Assembly: GCF_003703835.1 (NCBI RefSeq)
Contig: NZ_RDQR01000015.1
Location: 1-62,734 of the forward strand
DNA length: 62,734 bases
From: Auritidibacter ignavus
GTDB taxonomy: Bacteria > Actinomycetota > Actinomycetes > Actinomycetales > Micrococcaceae
Direction: 5' to 3'
Shown here: positions 1 through 8,943 of the stretch, in pieces
Layout: each line of letters starts with the position of its first letter
Position numbering within the stretch: position 1 is the stretch's first letter
Program-made: the position numbers and the translations under genes
The notes under the pieces: generated by a model
Databases searched by the model: none
What the model saw: only the letters and a program-made list of their open reading frames with translations
Told to the model about the DNA's origin: nothing

Positions 1-25
1 TGGGAGAGTAGGACACCGCCGGACA
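1..25 (+). rRNA. rrf: 5S ribosomal RNA, 3' end only
   Basis: The first bases read as the conserved 3' terminal stretch of an actinobacterial 5S rRNA (GGGAGAGTAGGACACCGCC). Only this end is inside the window, so the 16S and 23S genes should lie to the left. The 3' boundary is approximate. A strong hairpin follows 10 bases later, as expected at the end of an rRNA operon. Confidence 0.85.
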
Positions 26-35
26 ATCATTACAC

Positions 36-105
36 GGTCGGGGACGAACAGACCACACCGGTGACAACGACGCCACCACCGCCCAGGCTCTGTTCGTCCC
101 CGACC
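36..105 (+). terminator. rRNA operon terminator hairpin
   Basis: A 17-bp perfect inverted repeat (36-52 with 89-105) encloses a 36-base loop just after the 5S end. It lacks a long T tract, which is common for actinobacterial terminators. The bases from 106 to the next gene at 398 hold no gene, RNA or promoter that I can support. Confidence 0.75.
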
Positions 106-397
106 ACCATTTAACCCACCAAACACCACCCAGCTCTTCCGCGGACTGTCGATCGGTTGCGACAGATCTGCTGCGCATTCGCTTCGTCGAAATGTTTCCG
201 GTGGTACTTGGGACGGGACTTGTGCTCGGGCACGCGGTTTTCAATCTGATTTGCTATTATTTGTTTCGCTGGGTAGGTCTTGATTGTTGTGTGACCGTTC
301 ACGAGGTAGAGCTCGGGGTGTTGACGCTTTTCTGGCTGAGTATCCGTGCGTACCACGGACACTGTCTTGGGTAGGTTGACTGAAGGAAGGAACCACC

Positions 398-661
398 ATG
401 AATTTCTTTGCTTTTCTCGTACTTGGACTCTTGGCCGGCATCATCGCCAGGATGATTCTGGGACGACAACATGGCTGGTTCGCCACTCTGATTGTGGGTG
501 CACTTGGGGCCATGGTCGGTGGCTGGCTCGGTAACCTCATCTTTGGTGTCGGGGTGAACGAATTCTGGTCGCTGTCCTCGTGGGTGCTGGCCGTTGGAGG
601 CGCGGTGATCGTTCTGGCGATCTATGGAGCCGTGTCGGGCCGGAACAAAGTACAACGCTAA
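398..661 (+). CDS. GlsB/YeaQ/YmgE family stress-response membrane protein
   Basis: An 87-residue, almost entirely hydrophobic protein with three predicted membrane segments (about residues 2-20, 27-48 and 55-80) and glycine-rich helices, for example LVLGLLAGIIARMILG. This is the size and pattern of the transglycosylase-associated GlsB/YeaQ/YmgE family. Members sit in the cytoplasmic membrane and are often stress-induced; no enzymatic activity is established. A good ribosome-binding site (GAAGGAAGGA) lies just upstream of the ATG. The next gene starts 9 bases after the stop, so the two may share a transcript although nothing links them functionally. Confidence 0.85.
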   Translation: MNFFAFLVLGLLAGIIARMILGRQHGWFATLIVGALGAMVGGWLGNLIFGVGVNEFWSLSSWVLAVGGAVIVLAIYGAVSGRNKVQR

Positions 662-670
662 ACTAGCTAC

Positions 671-1117
671 GTGACCAGCAGAAAGAGGCTGCCCCACTGC
701 GGGCAGTGGAAAGACCTGGACCCCTTACTCTGCTACGGTATAGCGCGTTTGCGATTCCAGGTTTTTGTCATGGAGCAAGGCGTGATCAGCGTCGAAGAAT
801 TAGACGGTCGAGATCTCGAGCCCGGCGCGGAGATGTGGTGGTTGCAGGACGGTGACGTCCCGATCAGCACGCTACGTGTGCTCCGTGAAGGGCCACAACG
901 TATTGCCATTGGTCGGGTTGCTACCCATCGTGATTATCGCGGTCAAGGACTGGCTGGAGCTCTGGTGCAAGCAGCCGTGGCTGCTTATCCGGAAGATCAG
1001 ATTGAGTTGCACGCGCAGGCGCATTTAGAAAACTGGTACACGTCGTTGGGTTTCCGCAGAGAGGGCGAAGTTTTCATTGAAGCAGAGATTCCGCACGTGA
1101 TGATGCGACGTGGCTGA
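671..1117 (+). CDS. GNAT family N-acetyltransferase, ElaA-like
   Basis: A 148-residue protein with the GNAT acetyl-CoA-binding pattern: IGRVATHRDYRGQGLAGAL (about residues 76-95) gives the R/Q-x-x-G-x-G/A loop, and an ENWYTSLGFRREG block near residue 118 matches the C-terminal GNAT strand. The N-terminal part (RLRFQVFVMEQG) is typical of the ElaA subfamily. The acyl acceptor is unknown. The start is GTG, 9 bases after the preceding stop, with a weak ribosome-binding site. Confidence 0.85.
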   Translation: MTSRKRLPHCGQWKDLDPLLCYGIARLRFQVFVMEQGVISVEELDGRDLEPGAEMWWLQDGDVPISTLRVLREGPQRIAIGRVATHRDYRGQGLAGALVQAAVAAYPEDQIELHAQAHLENWYTSLGFRREGEVFIEAEIPHVMMRRG

Positions 1118-1223
1118 ATCAACACAACGTGTCCATGTGTGAGCTACGAGACGTCTTTTGGATATTTCCGGTTGTGGGTTTATGATAGGTACTCGTGGCT
1201 GAAAGGCCACGGACTCAACCCAC

Positions 1224-1300
<77 letters not shown>

Positions 1301-1305
1301 CCTTT

Positions 1306-1334
1306 GAGCCCTTCGTGCATGGCACGGAGGGCTT
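1306..1334 (+). terminator. Hairpin terminator after tRNA-Pro
   Basis: A 13-bp stem with two G-U pairs (1306-1318 with 1322-1334) closes a 3-base loop and is followed by AGTTATTTCT. It lies between the tRNA and the convergent gene ending at 1358, so it could end transcription from both sides. Confidence 0.7.
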
Positions 1335-1357
1335 AGTTATTTCTCCGATACGCTATT

Positions 1358-2038
1358 TTAGTCCTGGCGGGACCCTGGCAACAGATAGCGGAGCTCATCG
1401 ATCATCACCTCAGCGTCCATCGGCCGGTTGAAGAGTTTTTCGCCCGGCTCGAGGACCCAGCCAGACGCGAGGTTTGGTAACGTGACCGGGGCGAACCCGA
1501 GTTGGTCGAGCATACCGGCAACCAGCGTGGCTACCTGCGGGACATCGGTGGCAAGTGCTGAGGCACGTCGTGGAGTGGCAGTGAACCGATCGGCGGCATC
1601 CAGGTCCCAATGCGAAATATGATTTAATGCCTTAACCACAGCCAGCGTGCTGGAGAAGTGCGCGGCAACAGCCTCGGAGGAGGAGAGCCCCTCAGATCGC
1701 AGTGCCTGCAGCCAGGCCGGCAATGGCTCCTCCTCCCACCGATTGGTGGCATCAACCAGCACCACTCCAGATAGGGTCTCAGGATCGACGTCGTCCAGAT
1801 CTTCTTGGGGCACCATCAACACCACGAGGTCAACTTCGGCTGCAATCTCATCAGCCTCAACGGCATGAGCATGGGGAGCGTACTGTGCTAGATGGTACTT
1901 CAGAGCTCGCGGTGGCCGGGAAGCAGCAATATCGACCTCAAAACCGGCCTGGTGGGCGACCCGGGCCAGCGCGGTTCCGGCTCGACCTGCCCCAAGGATC
2001 CCGAAGCGAGTGACCGAGTCAGGACGAGACAATGTCAT
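1358..2038 (-). CDS. NAD(P)-binding F420-reductase-like oxidoreductase
   Basis: A 226-residue protein with an N-terminal Rossmann fold: FGILGAGRAGTALARVA (about residues 10-26) is the dinucleotide-binding loop seen in the NADPH:F420 oxidoreductase and P5C-reductase clan. A hydrophobic strand (VDLVVLMVPQEDL) and a VVLVDATNRW block follow, as in that family. The substrate is unknown and I see no proof of F420 use. The ATG at 2038 overlaps the end of the upstream FAH-family gene by 20 bases, which suggests translational coupling. An in-frame ATG at 2083 would extend the protein by 15 residues but lies deeper inside the neighbour, so it is less likely. Confidence 0.75.
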   Translation of the reverse strand: MTLSRPDSVTRFGILGAGRAGTALARVAHQAGFEVDIAASRPPRALKYHLAQYAPHAHAVEADEIAAEVDLVVLMVPQEDLDDVDPETLSGVVLVDATNRWEEEPLPAWLQALRSEGLSSSEAVAAHFSSTLAVVKALNHISHWDLDAADRFTATPRRASALATDVPQVATLVAGMLDQLGFAPVTLPNLASGWVLEPGEKLFNRPMDAEVMIDELRYLLPGSRQD

Positions 2039-2933
2039 TATGCTGGACACCGAGTCCCTGAATGCGAGTTTCCACCTCATCACCGGGCACCAGCCACGGT
2101 CGGCGACCTTTGTCGTTCTTCATCGCCAGTGCGACGCCACCCGGAGTCCCGGTCAGGATCAAATCACCGGGTGACAGCGTAATAATCTCGGAGAGGTAGC
2201 TGATCAACTGTGCCGGGGTGAAGACCAGATCGCCCACGGAATCGTCTTGGCGCACCTCACCGTTGACCAGCGTGGTAATCCGGGCGTTGGGGTCAAACTC
2301 ATCGGGGGTGACCAGCCAGGGGCCGATCGGGGTGGTAGCTTCAAAAATCTTGCCCTGTGTCCACTCCGAGGTGCGTCCCTGATAGCCACGCAATGAGAAA
2401 TCATTGGAAATGGTGTAGCCGGCCACGTGATCTAGGGCCTGGTCTTCGGGGATGTTCCGACCCGGTGTCCCGATCACCACGCACAGTTCCCCTTCGTAGT
2501 CAAGCCGGTGGTCCACTGCGGGGATCGCAATGGATGCTTCTGCTGAGGTCAGTGTCTGGGAAAATTTCGTAAACACCGTGGGATAATCCGGAAGTTCCAG
2601 TCCTGTTTCCTTGATGTGGTTGCGGTAGTTCAGCCCAATGCAGAACACCTTTGCGGGGTAGGGGATCAGCGTGTCATAAGTAGCCTGACTGACATCGAGC
2701 AACTGGCGTGGATCCTTTGTCGTGGTCTCTAAGGCGCGTTCCGCCAGCTGCTGGCGGACCTCGGGCGGCTGAGTGACTAGCTGCCCCACATCTGTGAACT
2801 CGGGGATCTGGACTCCCAGAGTGGCGTGCTCGGTTCCCTGTGCGTCAGTTTCGGTTTCGGTAATCAAAGCGACGAAACTCGCACCGAGCTTATCGGTGGG
2901 CTCATCGGGGACACGGAAGGTCGCAAACTTCAT
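2019..2933 (-). CDS. Fumarylacetoacetate hydrolase (FAH) family protein
   Basis: A 304-residue protein. The C-terminal two thirds are a typical FAH domain: FCIGLNYRNHIKETG, then PTVFTKF, a DYEGELCVVIG metal-ligand block, ISNDFSLRGYQ, and ILTGTPGGVA. The family covers C-C bond hydrolases, decarboxylases and isomerases of 2-oxo and enol acids, including HpcE-type enzymes, and needs Mg2+ or Ca2+. The exact substrate cannot be read from sequence. The ATG at 2933 (MKFATFRV) is preferred because the family starts this way; the frame stays open 12 codons further. It is coupled to the F420-reductase-like gene downstream. Confidence 0.85.
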   Translation of the reverse strand: MKFATFRVPDEPTDKLGASFVALITETETDAQGTEHATLGVQIPEFTDVGQLVTQPPEVRQQLAERALETTTKDPRQLLDVSQATYDTLIPYPAKVFCIGLNYRNHIKETGLELPDYPTVFTKFSQTLTSAEASIAIPAVDHRLDYEGELCVVIGTPGRNIPEDQALDHVAGYTISNDFSLRGYQGRTSEWTQGKIFEATTPIGPWLVTPDEFDPNARITTLVNGEVRQDDSVGDLVFTPAQLISYLSEIITLSPGDLILTGTPGGVALAMKNDKGRRPWLVPGDEVETRIQGLGVQHNDIVSS

Positions 2934-3016
2934 ATCCTCATACCACCACAGATTCTGTGACCACCACAATAGGCTTCCTCTCGTCTTCTGCCAGGTCAGA
3001 GCCTAGGGTGGTGGGT

Positions 3017-4333
3017 ATGAGTAAGCAGGCCTCAATCATGCTGGGCACCATGGAATGGGACGACCCGGTGAGAGCGCGTGAGATCCTTTCCCGCTGGGTG
3101 CAAGCACACCAGCAACCGGGCTCTGCGGTGTTCGACCATCAGCTCTGGGTGGACACCGCGGATATTTATCGTCGGGGTCGTGCAGAGACAGCGCTGGGTT
3201 GGTTGTTGGTCGAACAACCCGAATGGCGCGAGCAGTTACAGGTGCAAACAAAAATTGGCGTCGTTGCCGGCACCGACGAAACCCCAACCTGCTATAACAA
3301 CTCCGGCGACCACATCCGCGCCGGGCTGGAACGTTGCCTGCAACACCTCGGTGTGGACACCATTGACCGGGTGCTGATTCACCGTCCCGATCCACGGACT
3401 TCGTTGCGGGATACTGCTCTGGCCCTGGTCGGTGCACACCGACAGAAGATCACCCGGCAGGTGGGCGTTTCCAATTTTTCCGCGCCCCGGTTGGAGGCCT
3501 TCAACCAGGTGTTGGCCGAGGCTTCCCAGGGGACGTTAACGATTAGCGCTCACCAGGTGCAAGCCAGTCTGACCGTCCCCGACGTGCTGGGGGCAGTGGT
3601 GGACCCCAACCGGTACCCCGGCTGGATGGGAGTGATCGAACACCGCGACACGCTGGGCATTGAGATTCAGGCCTACTCGCCCTTGTCGGGTGGCGCGGTC
3701 TTTCAGCGGGCCGGTGGGGCCCGTATCGCCGAGGAGCTCTCCGCACGAATAGGAGCGGTGGCAACCGGATGGCTGATGGCCGCCGGGAGTGTGGCCTCAG
3801 CGATGAACTCATCAATAGCTGTGAACGGCGAGGTTGCCATAGGCGAGAATGGACATATGTACGAAACACTTGATTTACAGAGCGGGAACCTTCTGATCGG
3901 GCTGGGAGTCATCCTGGCGATTGCGGGGCTCGCCGTATCGGCTCATGCCGCCTGGCGGAAACGCCGTTACCGGGCTATCGACACCGGTAAGACCATGGCC
4001 TTTGAAGGCGCCGACGCCCGGGTGGAAGGTCCCGAGGGCCGGATCGATGCCCGCTTTGAAACCTGGGCGGGACTCGGGTTGGTGGTGATCGGCGCCGGGC
4101 TACTGATCTGGGGGCTGGTGACCAACGCGAATACCAACCGGGTCATCACCAACAACGTCACGACCAAATATCCCGAGGTCGTGGAAGTCGAACCCAATCG
4201 CTGGATCGGTTATGCCCTGGACGCCACGCTGGTCTATGAGGACGGTCGTGAAGAATCTGGAGTTCGGATCATCTTCGATGAGCACACCGGTGAACCCCAT
4301 ATCAGTGGCGAGACGGACGAGAATCAACAGTGA
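3017..4333 (+). CDS. Aldo/keto reductase fused to a two-TM membrane domain, AKR part truncated
   Basis: Residues 1 to about 255 are an aldo/keto reductase barrel with the catalytic tetrad in place: D46 and Y51 in VDTADIYRRG, K79 in QTKIG, H122 in LIHRPDP. After a GWLM helix the protein departs from the family, and the terminal strand and helices that carry the NADPH 2'-phosphate-binding motif are absent. In the same frame it continues into a small membrane protein beginning MYETLDLQSG (residue 281), with two membrane segments (about 290-312 and 348-367) and a soluble tail. That part has its own ATG at 3857 with an upstream AGGCGAG, so it could also be translated separately. The ATG at 3017 is chosen as the AKR start. 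The fusion may be a deletion product; activity is uncertain. Confidence 0.7.
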   Translation: MSKQASIMLGTMEWDDPVRAREILSRWVQAHQQPGSAVFDHQLWVDTADIYRRGRAETALGWLLVEQPEWREQLQVQTKIGVVAGTDETPTCYNNSGDHIRAGLERCLQHLGVDTIDRVLIHRPDPRTSLRDTALALVGAHRQKITRQVGVSNFSAPRLEAFNQVLAEASQGTLTISAHQVQASLTVPDVLGAVVDPNRYPGWMGVIEHRDTLGIEIQAYSPLSGGAVFQRAGGARIAEELSARIGAVATGWLMAAGSVASAMNSSIAVNGEVAIGENGHMYETLDLQSGNLLIGLGVILAIAGLAVSAHAAWRKRRYRAIDTGKTMAFEGADARVEGPEGRIDARFETWAGLGLVVIGAGLLIWGLVTNANTNRVITNNVTTKYPEVVEVEPNRWIGYALDATLVYEDGREESGVRIIFDEHTGEPHISGETDENQQ

Positions 4334-4343
4334 GGACACCTCG

Positions 4344-6947
4344 ATGACAGCACCTACCGCTACCTACCGCGTGCAGCTGAGCGACCATTTCACCTTGGCC
4401 GATGCTGGCCAGCTGTGGGGATATTTGCGTCGGTTAGGAGTGACCGGACTATACCTGTCTCCGATATTGCAGGCCAACTCAGGGTCAGACCACGGCTACG
4501 ACGTGGTGGACCCCACCTGCGTGGATGCTTCCCGCGGTGGTGCCCAGTCCCTGCAGGCGCTGGCCGAGCAGGTGCATGCCGACGGGGGACAGCTGATCAT
4601 CGATGTAGTGCCCAACCACGTCGGGGTGGGGGTGCCAGCCGAAAACCCGTGGTGGTGGGATGTGCTCGCCCATGGCCCGACCTCGCGCTACGCGCGATTT
4701 TTCGACATTGACTGGGCGGCCGGCGACGACCGGCTGGTTATTCCGGTGCTCGGGGAGGGCACCGCACAAGACCCGGGCGCCGAACGCGACCGGCTGTGCG
4801 TGCGCGAAAGCACTGCGGAGGCCGGGGCCGGGGCAGACCAAGGCATAACAGATCTGCGGTTGTGCTACGACGACAATGAGTACCCATTGGCCGAAGACAC
4901 CGACCTGTCGGGCCAACCCCCGCAGGACGACCCAGTTGCTTATGCCGCTTGGGTGCGGGGTATCCACGACCAGCAGCATTACCGGCTCGAGCCGTGGCGA
5001 GATGGCGAGTACGAGGTCAACTATCGACGGTTTTTTGCGATCAACGAGTTGGCCGCGCTGCGGATAGAAGATCCGATAGTCTTCCAAGAAGCCACGACAG
5101 AAATCCGTCGCTGGTTCGCCGACGGGGTGGCAGACGGGCTACGCCTGGACCACATCGACGGACTGGCCGATCCGGGGCAGTTTCTGCGTCAGCTCCGGGA
5201 CCACATTGGCGACAACGCCTGGGTGGTGGCCGAAAAGATTCTGGAACCCGGAGAAGCACTACCTGAGAGCTTCCCCGTGCAGGGCACCTGTGGCTATGAC
5301 ACGTTGCAGGCACTCGACCGGGTACTCATCGACCCGCGCGGAACCCAGGTTTTAGCGGGTATGACCGCCAGCGAGGCAGCGGAAACACCCCGGCAGCACG
5401 ATCCGGTCGAGCGGTACCGGGACCTGGTCTACCAGCTCAAACACCGGGCGGTGACACAGATGCTGACTCCGGACCTGCACGCGGTGGCCCGGCTGGTGGC
5501 CCCGGACCTGGGACGCGAGTCCGATGACCAGCAGTTATTGGTCGGATTGACCACGCTGATGTGTGCCTTCCCGGTGTACCGTAGCTATGTGCCACTCGGC
5601 GAGGAGTACCTGCATCAGGCCGCCGCGGTGGCGGTCGAGCGCGATCCCAGCGTCGCCGAGGTCGTTGGACAGCTGATGCCGGTCCTGGCCGACCCGCAAC
5701 ATCCCGGCGCCATCCGATTCCAGCAAACCACCTCGATGGCGATGGCCAAGGGAGTCGAAGACACCGCCTTCTATCGGTTCAGTCTGCTCAGCTCAGCCAA
5801 TGAAGTCGGCGCAGACCCAGCCCAAATCGGCATCAGTGTCCAAGAATTTCACGACCAGCAACGCAACCGGCTGACCCGGTGGCCAGAAACGATGACGACC
5901 ATCTCGACCCACGACACCAAACGCTCGGAAGACGTGCGCGCTCGCATCCACGTGCTCAGCGAGTGTGCCCAGCAGTGGGCCGAGACCTTCGCGCAACTGA
6001 CGCGGATGATCACCGACCAGCTCCCACGGGTGGGGGACGATCTGGCGCTATGGAAAATCGTGGTAGAAACTGGATTCGGCGCTCAGCCACTGTCCAACGC
6101 TGGGCTGGAATATCAGCGGTGGGACGACTACGCGGTCAAAGCAGCCCGGGAGTCTGGGGCGATCACCTCCTGGACCGAGCAAGATCAGGAGTATGAACAC
6201 CAGCTGGGCGAGGCCCTGGAATTGTTACTCGATGATGCCCACCCCGTCGGGGCGCTGTGGGAGCAGTTCACCAGCGAGCTGGTGCCGGCCGCGGTGTCGA
6301 ATCAGCTCAGCCTGAAGCTCTTGCACCTGGTCTCGGTGGGTGTGCCCGATATTTATCAGGGCACCGAAATCGTGTTCCCGACTATGGTAGACCCGGATAA
6401 TCGGTGCGCGGTGGATTTCGCCTACCGCGCCGATCTGCTCGATGAGTTGGACCGACGGGTCGAGGCGCTGGGTTCGCCCGGTCTGACCCCGCCGCCCGAC
6501 CCAGCGCCCGGTGCCGGCATCGATCGAGCGGCCTGGGGCGAGTTCGCCGATCTGACGAAGTTGTGGATCACCACCCAGGTCTTGCACCTGCGTTCGGATT
6601 GTCCTGACTGGTTCACCGAATACATCCCGCTTGAGGTACATAGTGACCAGGCTGGGGACGACCACGTGATCGGCTGCATCCGTGGCCAAGCCATTGCGGT
6701 GGCAACCCGGTGGCCGCTGGGCCTGGAACGCCAGGGCGGATGGGACACCACGACCAGCATTGTGGTGCCGAAGGCAGAATGCGTCTACCTAGACCTGCTG
6801 ACCGGTACCAGCTACCGCTCGGATGCTAACCGCCGCATCGAGGTGGCTGATGTACTCCACATTCTTCCGGTGGCCCTGCTTGCCCCACAGGACCTGGTGC
6901 ACCAAGACGATCCGGACACAGCCGGTGACACAGAACAGGCAGGCTAG
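4344..6947 (+). CDS. treY: Malto-oligosyltrehalose synthase
   Basis: An 867-residue GH13 enzyme that isomerises the reducing-end linkage of malto-oligosaccharides to give a terminal trehalose unit. Visible motifs are TYRVQL at the N-terminus, YLSPILQANSGSDHGYD (about 37-53), DVVPNHVG, the nucleophile block LRLDHIDGL (near residue 270), the acid/base block VVAEKILEPGE (near 295), and the TreY-typical TTSMAMAKGVEDTAFYRF. The ATG at 4344 is preceded by GTGAGGAC 10 bases after the previous stop; longer upstream starts would overlap that gene. treZ follows after 7 bases, so the two form an operon. The glucan-debranching enzyme TreX is not in the window. Confidence 0.95.
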   Translation: MTAPTATYRVQLSDHFTLADAGQLWGYLRRLGVTGLYLSPILQANSGSDHGYDVVDPTCVDASRGGAQSLQALAEQVHADGGQLIIDVVPNHVGVGVPAENPWWWDVLAHGPTSRYARFFDIDWAAGDDRLVIPVLGEGTAQDPGAERDRLCVRESTAEAGAGADQGITDLRLCYDDNEYPLAEDTDLSGQPPQDDPVAYAAWVRGIHDQQHYRLEPWRDGEYEVNYRRFFAINELAALRIEDPIVFQEATTEIRRWFADGVADGLRLDHIDGLADPGQFLRQLRDHIGDNAWVVAEKILEPGEALPESFPVQGTCGYDTLQALDRVLIDPRGTQVLAGMTASEAAETPRQHDPVERYRDLVYQLKHRAVTQMLTPDLHAVARLVAPDLGRESDDQQLLVGLTTLMCAFPVYRSYVPLGEEYLHQAAAVAVERDPSVAEVVGQLMPVLADPQHPGAIRFQQTTSMAMAKGVEDTAFYRFSLLSSANEVGADPAQIGISVQEFHDQQRNRLTRWPETMTTISTHDTKRSEDVRARIHVLSECAQQWAETFAQLTRMITDQLPRVGDDLALWKIVVETGFGAQPLSNAGLEYQRWDDYAVKAARESGAITSWTEQDQEYEHQLGEALELLLDDAHPVGALWEQFTSELVPAAVSNQLSLKLLHLVSVGVPDIYQGTEIVFPTMVDPDNRCAVDFAYRADLLDELDRRVEALGSPGLTPPPDPAPGAGIDRAAWGEFADLTKLWITTQVLHLRSDCPDWFTEYIPLEVHSDQAGDDHVIGCIRGQAIAVATRWPLGLERQGGWDTTTSIVVPKAECVYLDLLTGTSYRSDANRRIEVADVLHILPVALLAPQDLVHQDDPDTAGDTEQAG

Positions 6948-6954
6948 TCCCGTG

Positions 6955-8943
6955 ATGAACAACGACTCGGCCTTTCACTTCCACTCTCCCCCGGCCAGCC
7001 GTCGCCGGTATGCGGTCTGGGCCCCCGAAGCTGAAGAAATCGAGCTGGTAATCGTCACCGAACCTGCCGGTGAGCTCGCTCAACGCACTGACGGGCTGGC
7101 CACCGCAGACACCTGGCCGGTGACTGCCCGCTACCGGTTGACCACCGATGATCAGGCCGGGGGCTGGTGGTGGTTGAATGAGAAACACCGGGGCGAGATC
7201 CCCAACGGGGCAGGGTACGGCTACGTGCTGGACGGGTCCGGGCCCTTCCCGGACCCGCGCTCGCGGTATCAACCCGACGGCGTGCACGGCCCCTCCCGGC
7301 CGGTACCACCGTTACCGTGCGCATCGTCGCAGACGGCACCCAGCCACCCAGCACGGTCCAATGAACTCGCCGAGATGGTGATTTACGAGCTACATCCCGG
7401 CACGTTCAGCCCCACCGGGGATTTTGCCGGGATCATAGAACGGCTGGACTATCTCGTCGAGCTAGGGGTTACCCACGTGGAACTCATGCCGGTGGCAGGA
7501 TTCCCCGGTCGTTTCGGGTGGAGCTATGACGGCGTGAACTGGTTCGCTATTCAGGCCAGTTACGGCGGACCGGCCGAATACGCCCGGCTGGTCCAGGCGG
7601 CTCACGCCCGTGGGCTCGGAATCATTCAGGATGTGGTTTATAACCACTGGGGCCCCGAAGGACATTACCTCAATCAATTCGGCCCCTATCAAGGCGCCGA
7701 CGAGACCCGGTGGGGCGCCGGCCCCAATCTGGACGGTCCCGATTCCGACGAGGTCCGGACCTATATTCTCGATCAGGCCCGCATGCTCTTGCTGGACTAC
7801 GAGGTCGACGGGTTCCGGTTGGACGCGGTGCATGCGCTGTCCGACACCCAAGCAGTCCACATCCTACAACAGTTGCGCGCGCTGACCGATGAGATTGGCG
7901 CCCAGACCGGGGTGAACCGGGTGCTGATCGCCGAATCCGACCTGAACGACCCGCGCATGATCGATGGGCTCGAGACCAACGGCCTGGGACCGCATGGGCA
8001 GTGGTCCGATGACTTCCACCACGCCGTCCACGTGGCCGCCACCGGGGAGACCCAGGGCTACTACGCTGATTTCGCCGACCCGAACGCGCTACCCAAAGCC
8101 ATTGATCAAGGGTTTTTCCACGACGGGACCTATTCCAGTTTCCGCGGTCGCCACCACGGCCGAGCCCTGAACCATCACCGGCACCGGCCCAGCCAGCTGA
8201 TCGTTTCCATCCAAAACCACGATCAGGTCGGCAACCGGGCCGCTGGCGATCGTCCGACCGCCAGCATCGAGTTATCCCGGGCCATGGGGCAAGCGGCCCT
8301 GATGCTACTCGCCCCGGGGACCCCAATGCTGTTCATGGGCGAAGAATTTGCCACCCGCACCCCGTTCCCCTTTTTTGTCGACTTCGCCGAACCCGAGCTG
8401 ATCACCGGGGTCTCAACCGGGCGACGTCTCGAGTTTGCCGCCACCGGTTGGGACCCCGACACCGTGCACGAGCCCACGGCAACCGCCACCCGAGACCTGG
8501 CGGTCTTGGACTGGGACGAGCCAAACCGCGTGGGGCACCGGCAAGCTCTGGCCTTCTACCGCCGGCTGATTCAGCTTCGACGACAGCTCCCTGCCCTGCT
8601 GCGGACCGGTGAGTCCGAATCGCCCGAGGCGCTCGACTCGTTTGACTCGGTGCACACCACGGTGGACCCGGAGACCGGACTGATCCACCTGATCCGGACT
8701 GTTCCTACCGCACCAAGCCCCGCAGTGCCACGATTGCATCTGCTCCTCGCCTGGGGGCCCGACCCCGTCGAGGCTCGGATCTTACGTCGTGAGCAACGCC
8801 CACAGGATGTGCACCTACTGACCGGATTTGATCCGGTGCACGAGGTGGTCACCAACGACCTGGAGGCGCTAGTCGTTCCCAGACGGGCCCTGATACGTCC
8901 CGGGGCGGTGATGGTACTCGGTGTTGGGACGAGAAGCCTGTGA
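6955..8943 (+). CDS. treZ: Malto-oligosyltrehalose trehalohydrolase
   Basis: A 662-residue GH13 hydrolase that releases trehalose from the product of TreY. Motifs: N-terminal sandwich domain (RRYAVWAPEAEEIELVI), VIYELHPGTFSPTG, DVVYNHWGPEGHYLNQFG (near residue 225), DGFRLDAVHAL (near 284), LIAESDLNDPR (near 325), and SIQNHDQVGNRA (near 420). The ATG at 6955 is the first in-frame start after the treY stop (a GTG lies one codon earlier). The 3' end overlaps the convergent DUF4032 gene by 75 bases, so the two transcripts have complementary 3' ends. Confidence 0.95.
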   Translation: MNNDSAFHFHSPPASRRRYAVWAPEAEEIELVIVTEPAGELAQRTDGLATADTWPVTARYRLTTDDQAGGWWWLNEKHRGEIPNGAGYGYVLDGSGPFPDPRSRYQPDGVHGPSRPVPPLPCASSQTAPSHPARSNELAEMVIYELHPGTFSPTGDFAGIIERLDYLVELGVTHVELMPVAGFPGRFGWSYDGVNWFAIQASYGGPAEYARLVQAAHARGLGIIQDVVYNHWGPEGHYLNQFGPYQGADETRWGAGPNLDGPDSDEVRTYILDQARMLLLDYEVDGFRLDAVHALSDTQAVHILQQLRALTDEIGAQTGVNRVLIAESDLNDPRMIDGLETNGLGPHGQWSDDFHHAVHVAATGETQGYYADFADPNALPKAIDQGFFHDGTYSSFRGRHHGRALNHHRHRPSQLIVSIQNHDQVGNRAAGDRPTASIELSRAMGQAALMLLAPGTPMLFMGEEFATRTPFPFFVDFAEPELITGVSTGRRLEFAATGWDPDTVHEPTATATRDLAVLDWDEPNRVGHRQALAFYRRLIQLRRQLPALLRTGESESPEALDSFDSVHTTVDPETGLIHLIRTVPTAPSPAVPRLHLLLAWGPDPVEARILRREQRPQDVHLLTGFDPVHEVVTNDLEALVVPRRALIRPGAVMVLGVGTRSL

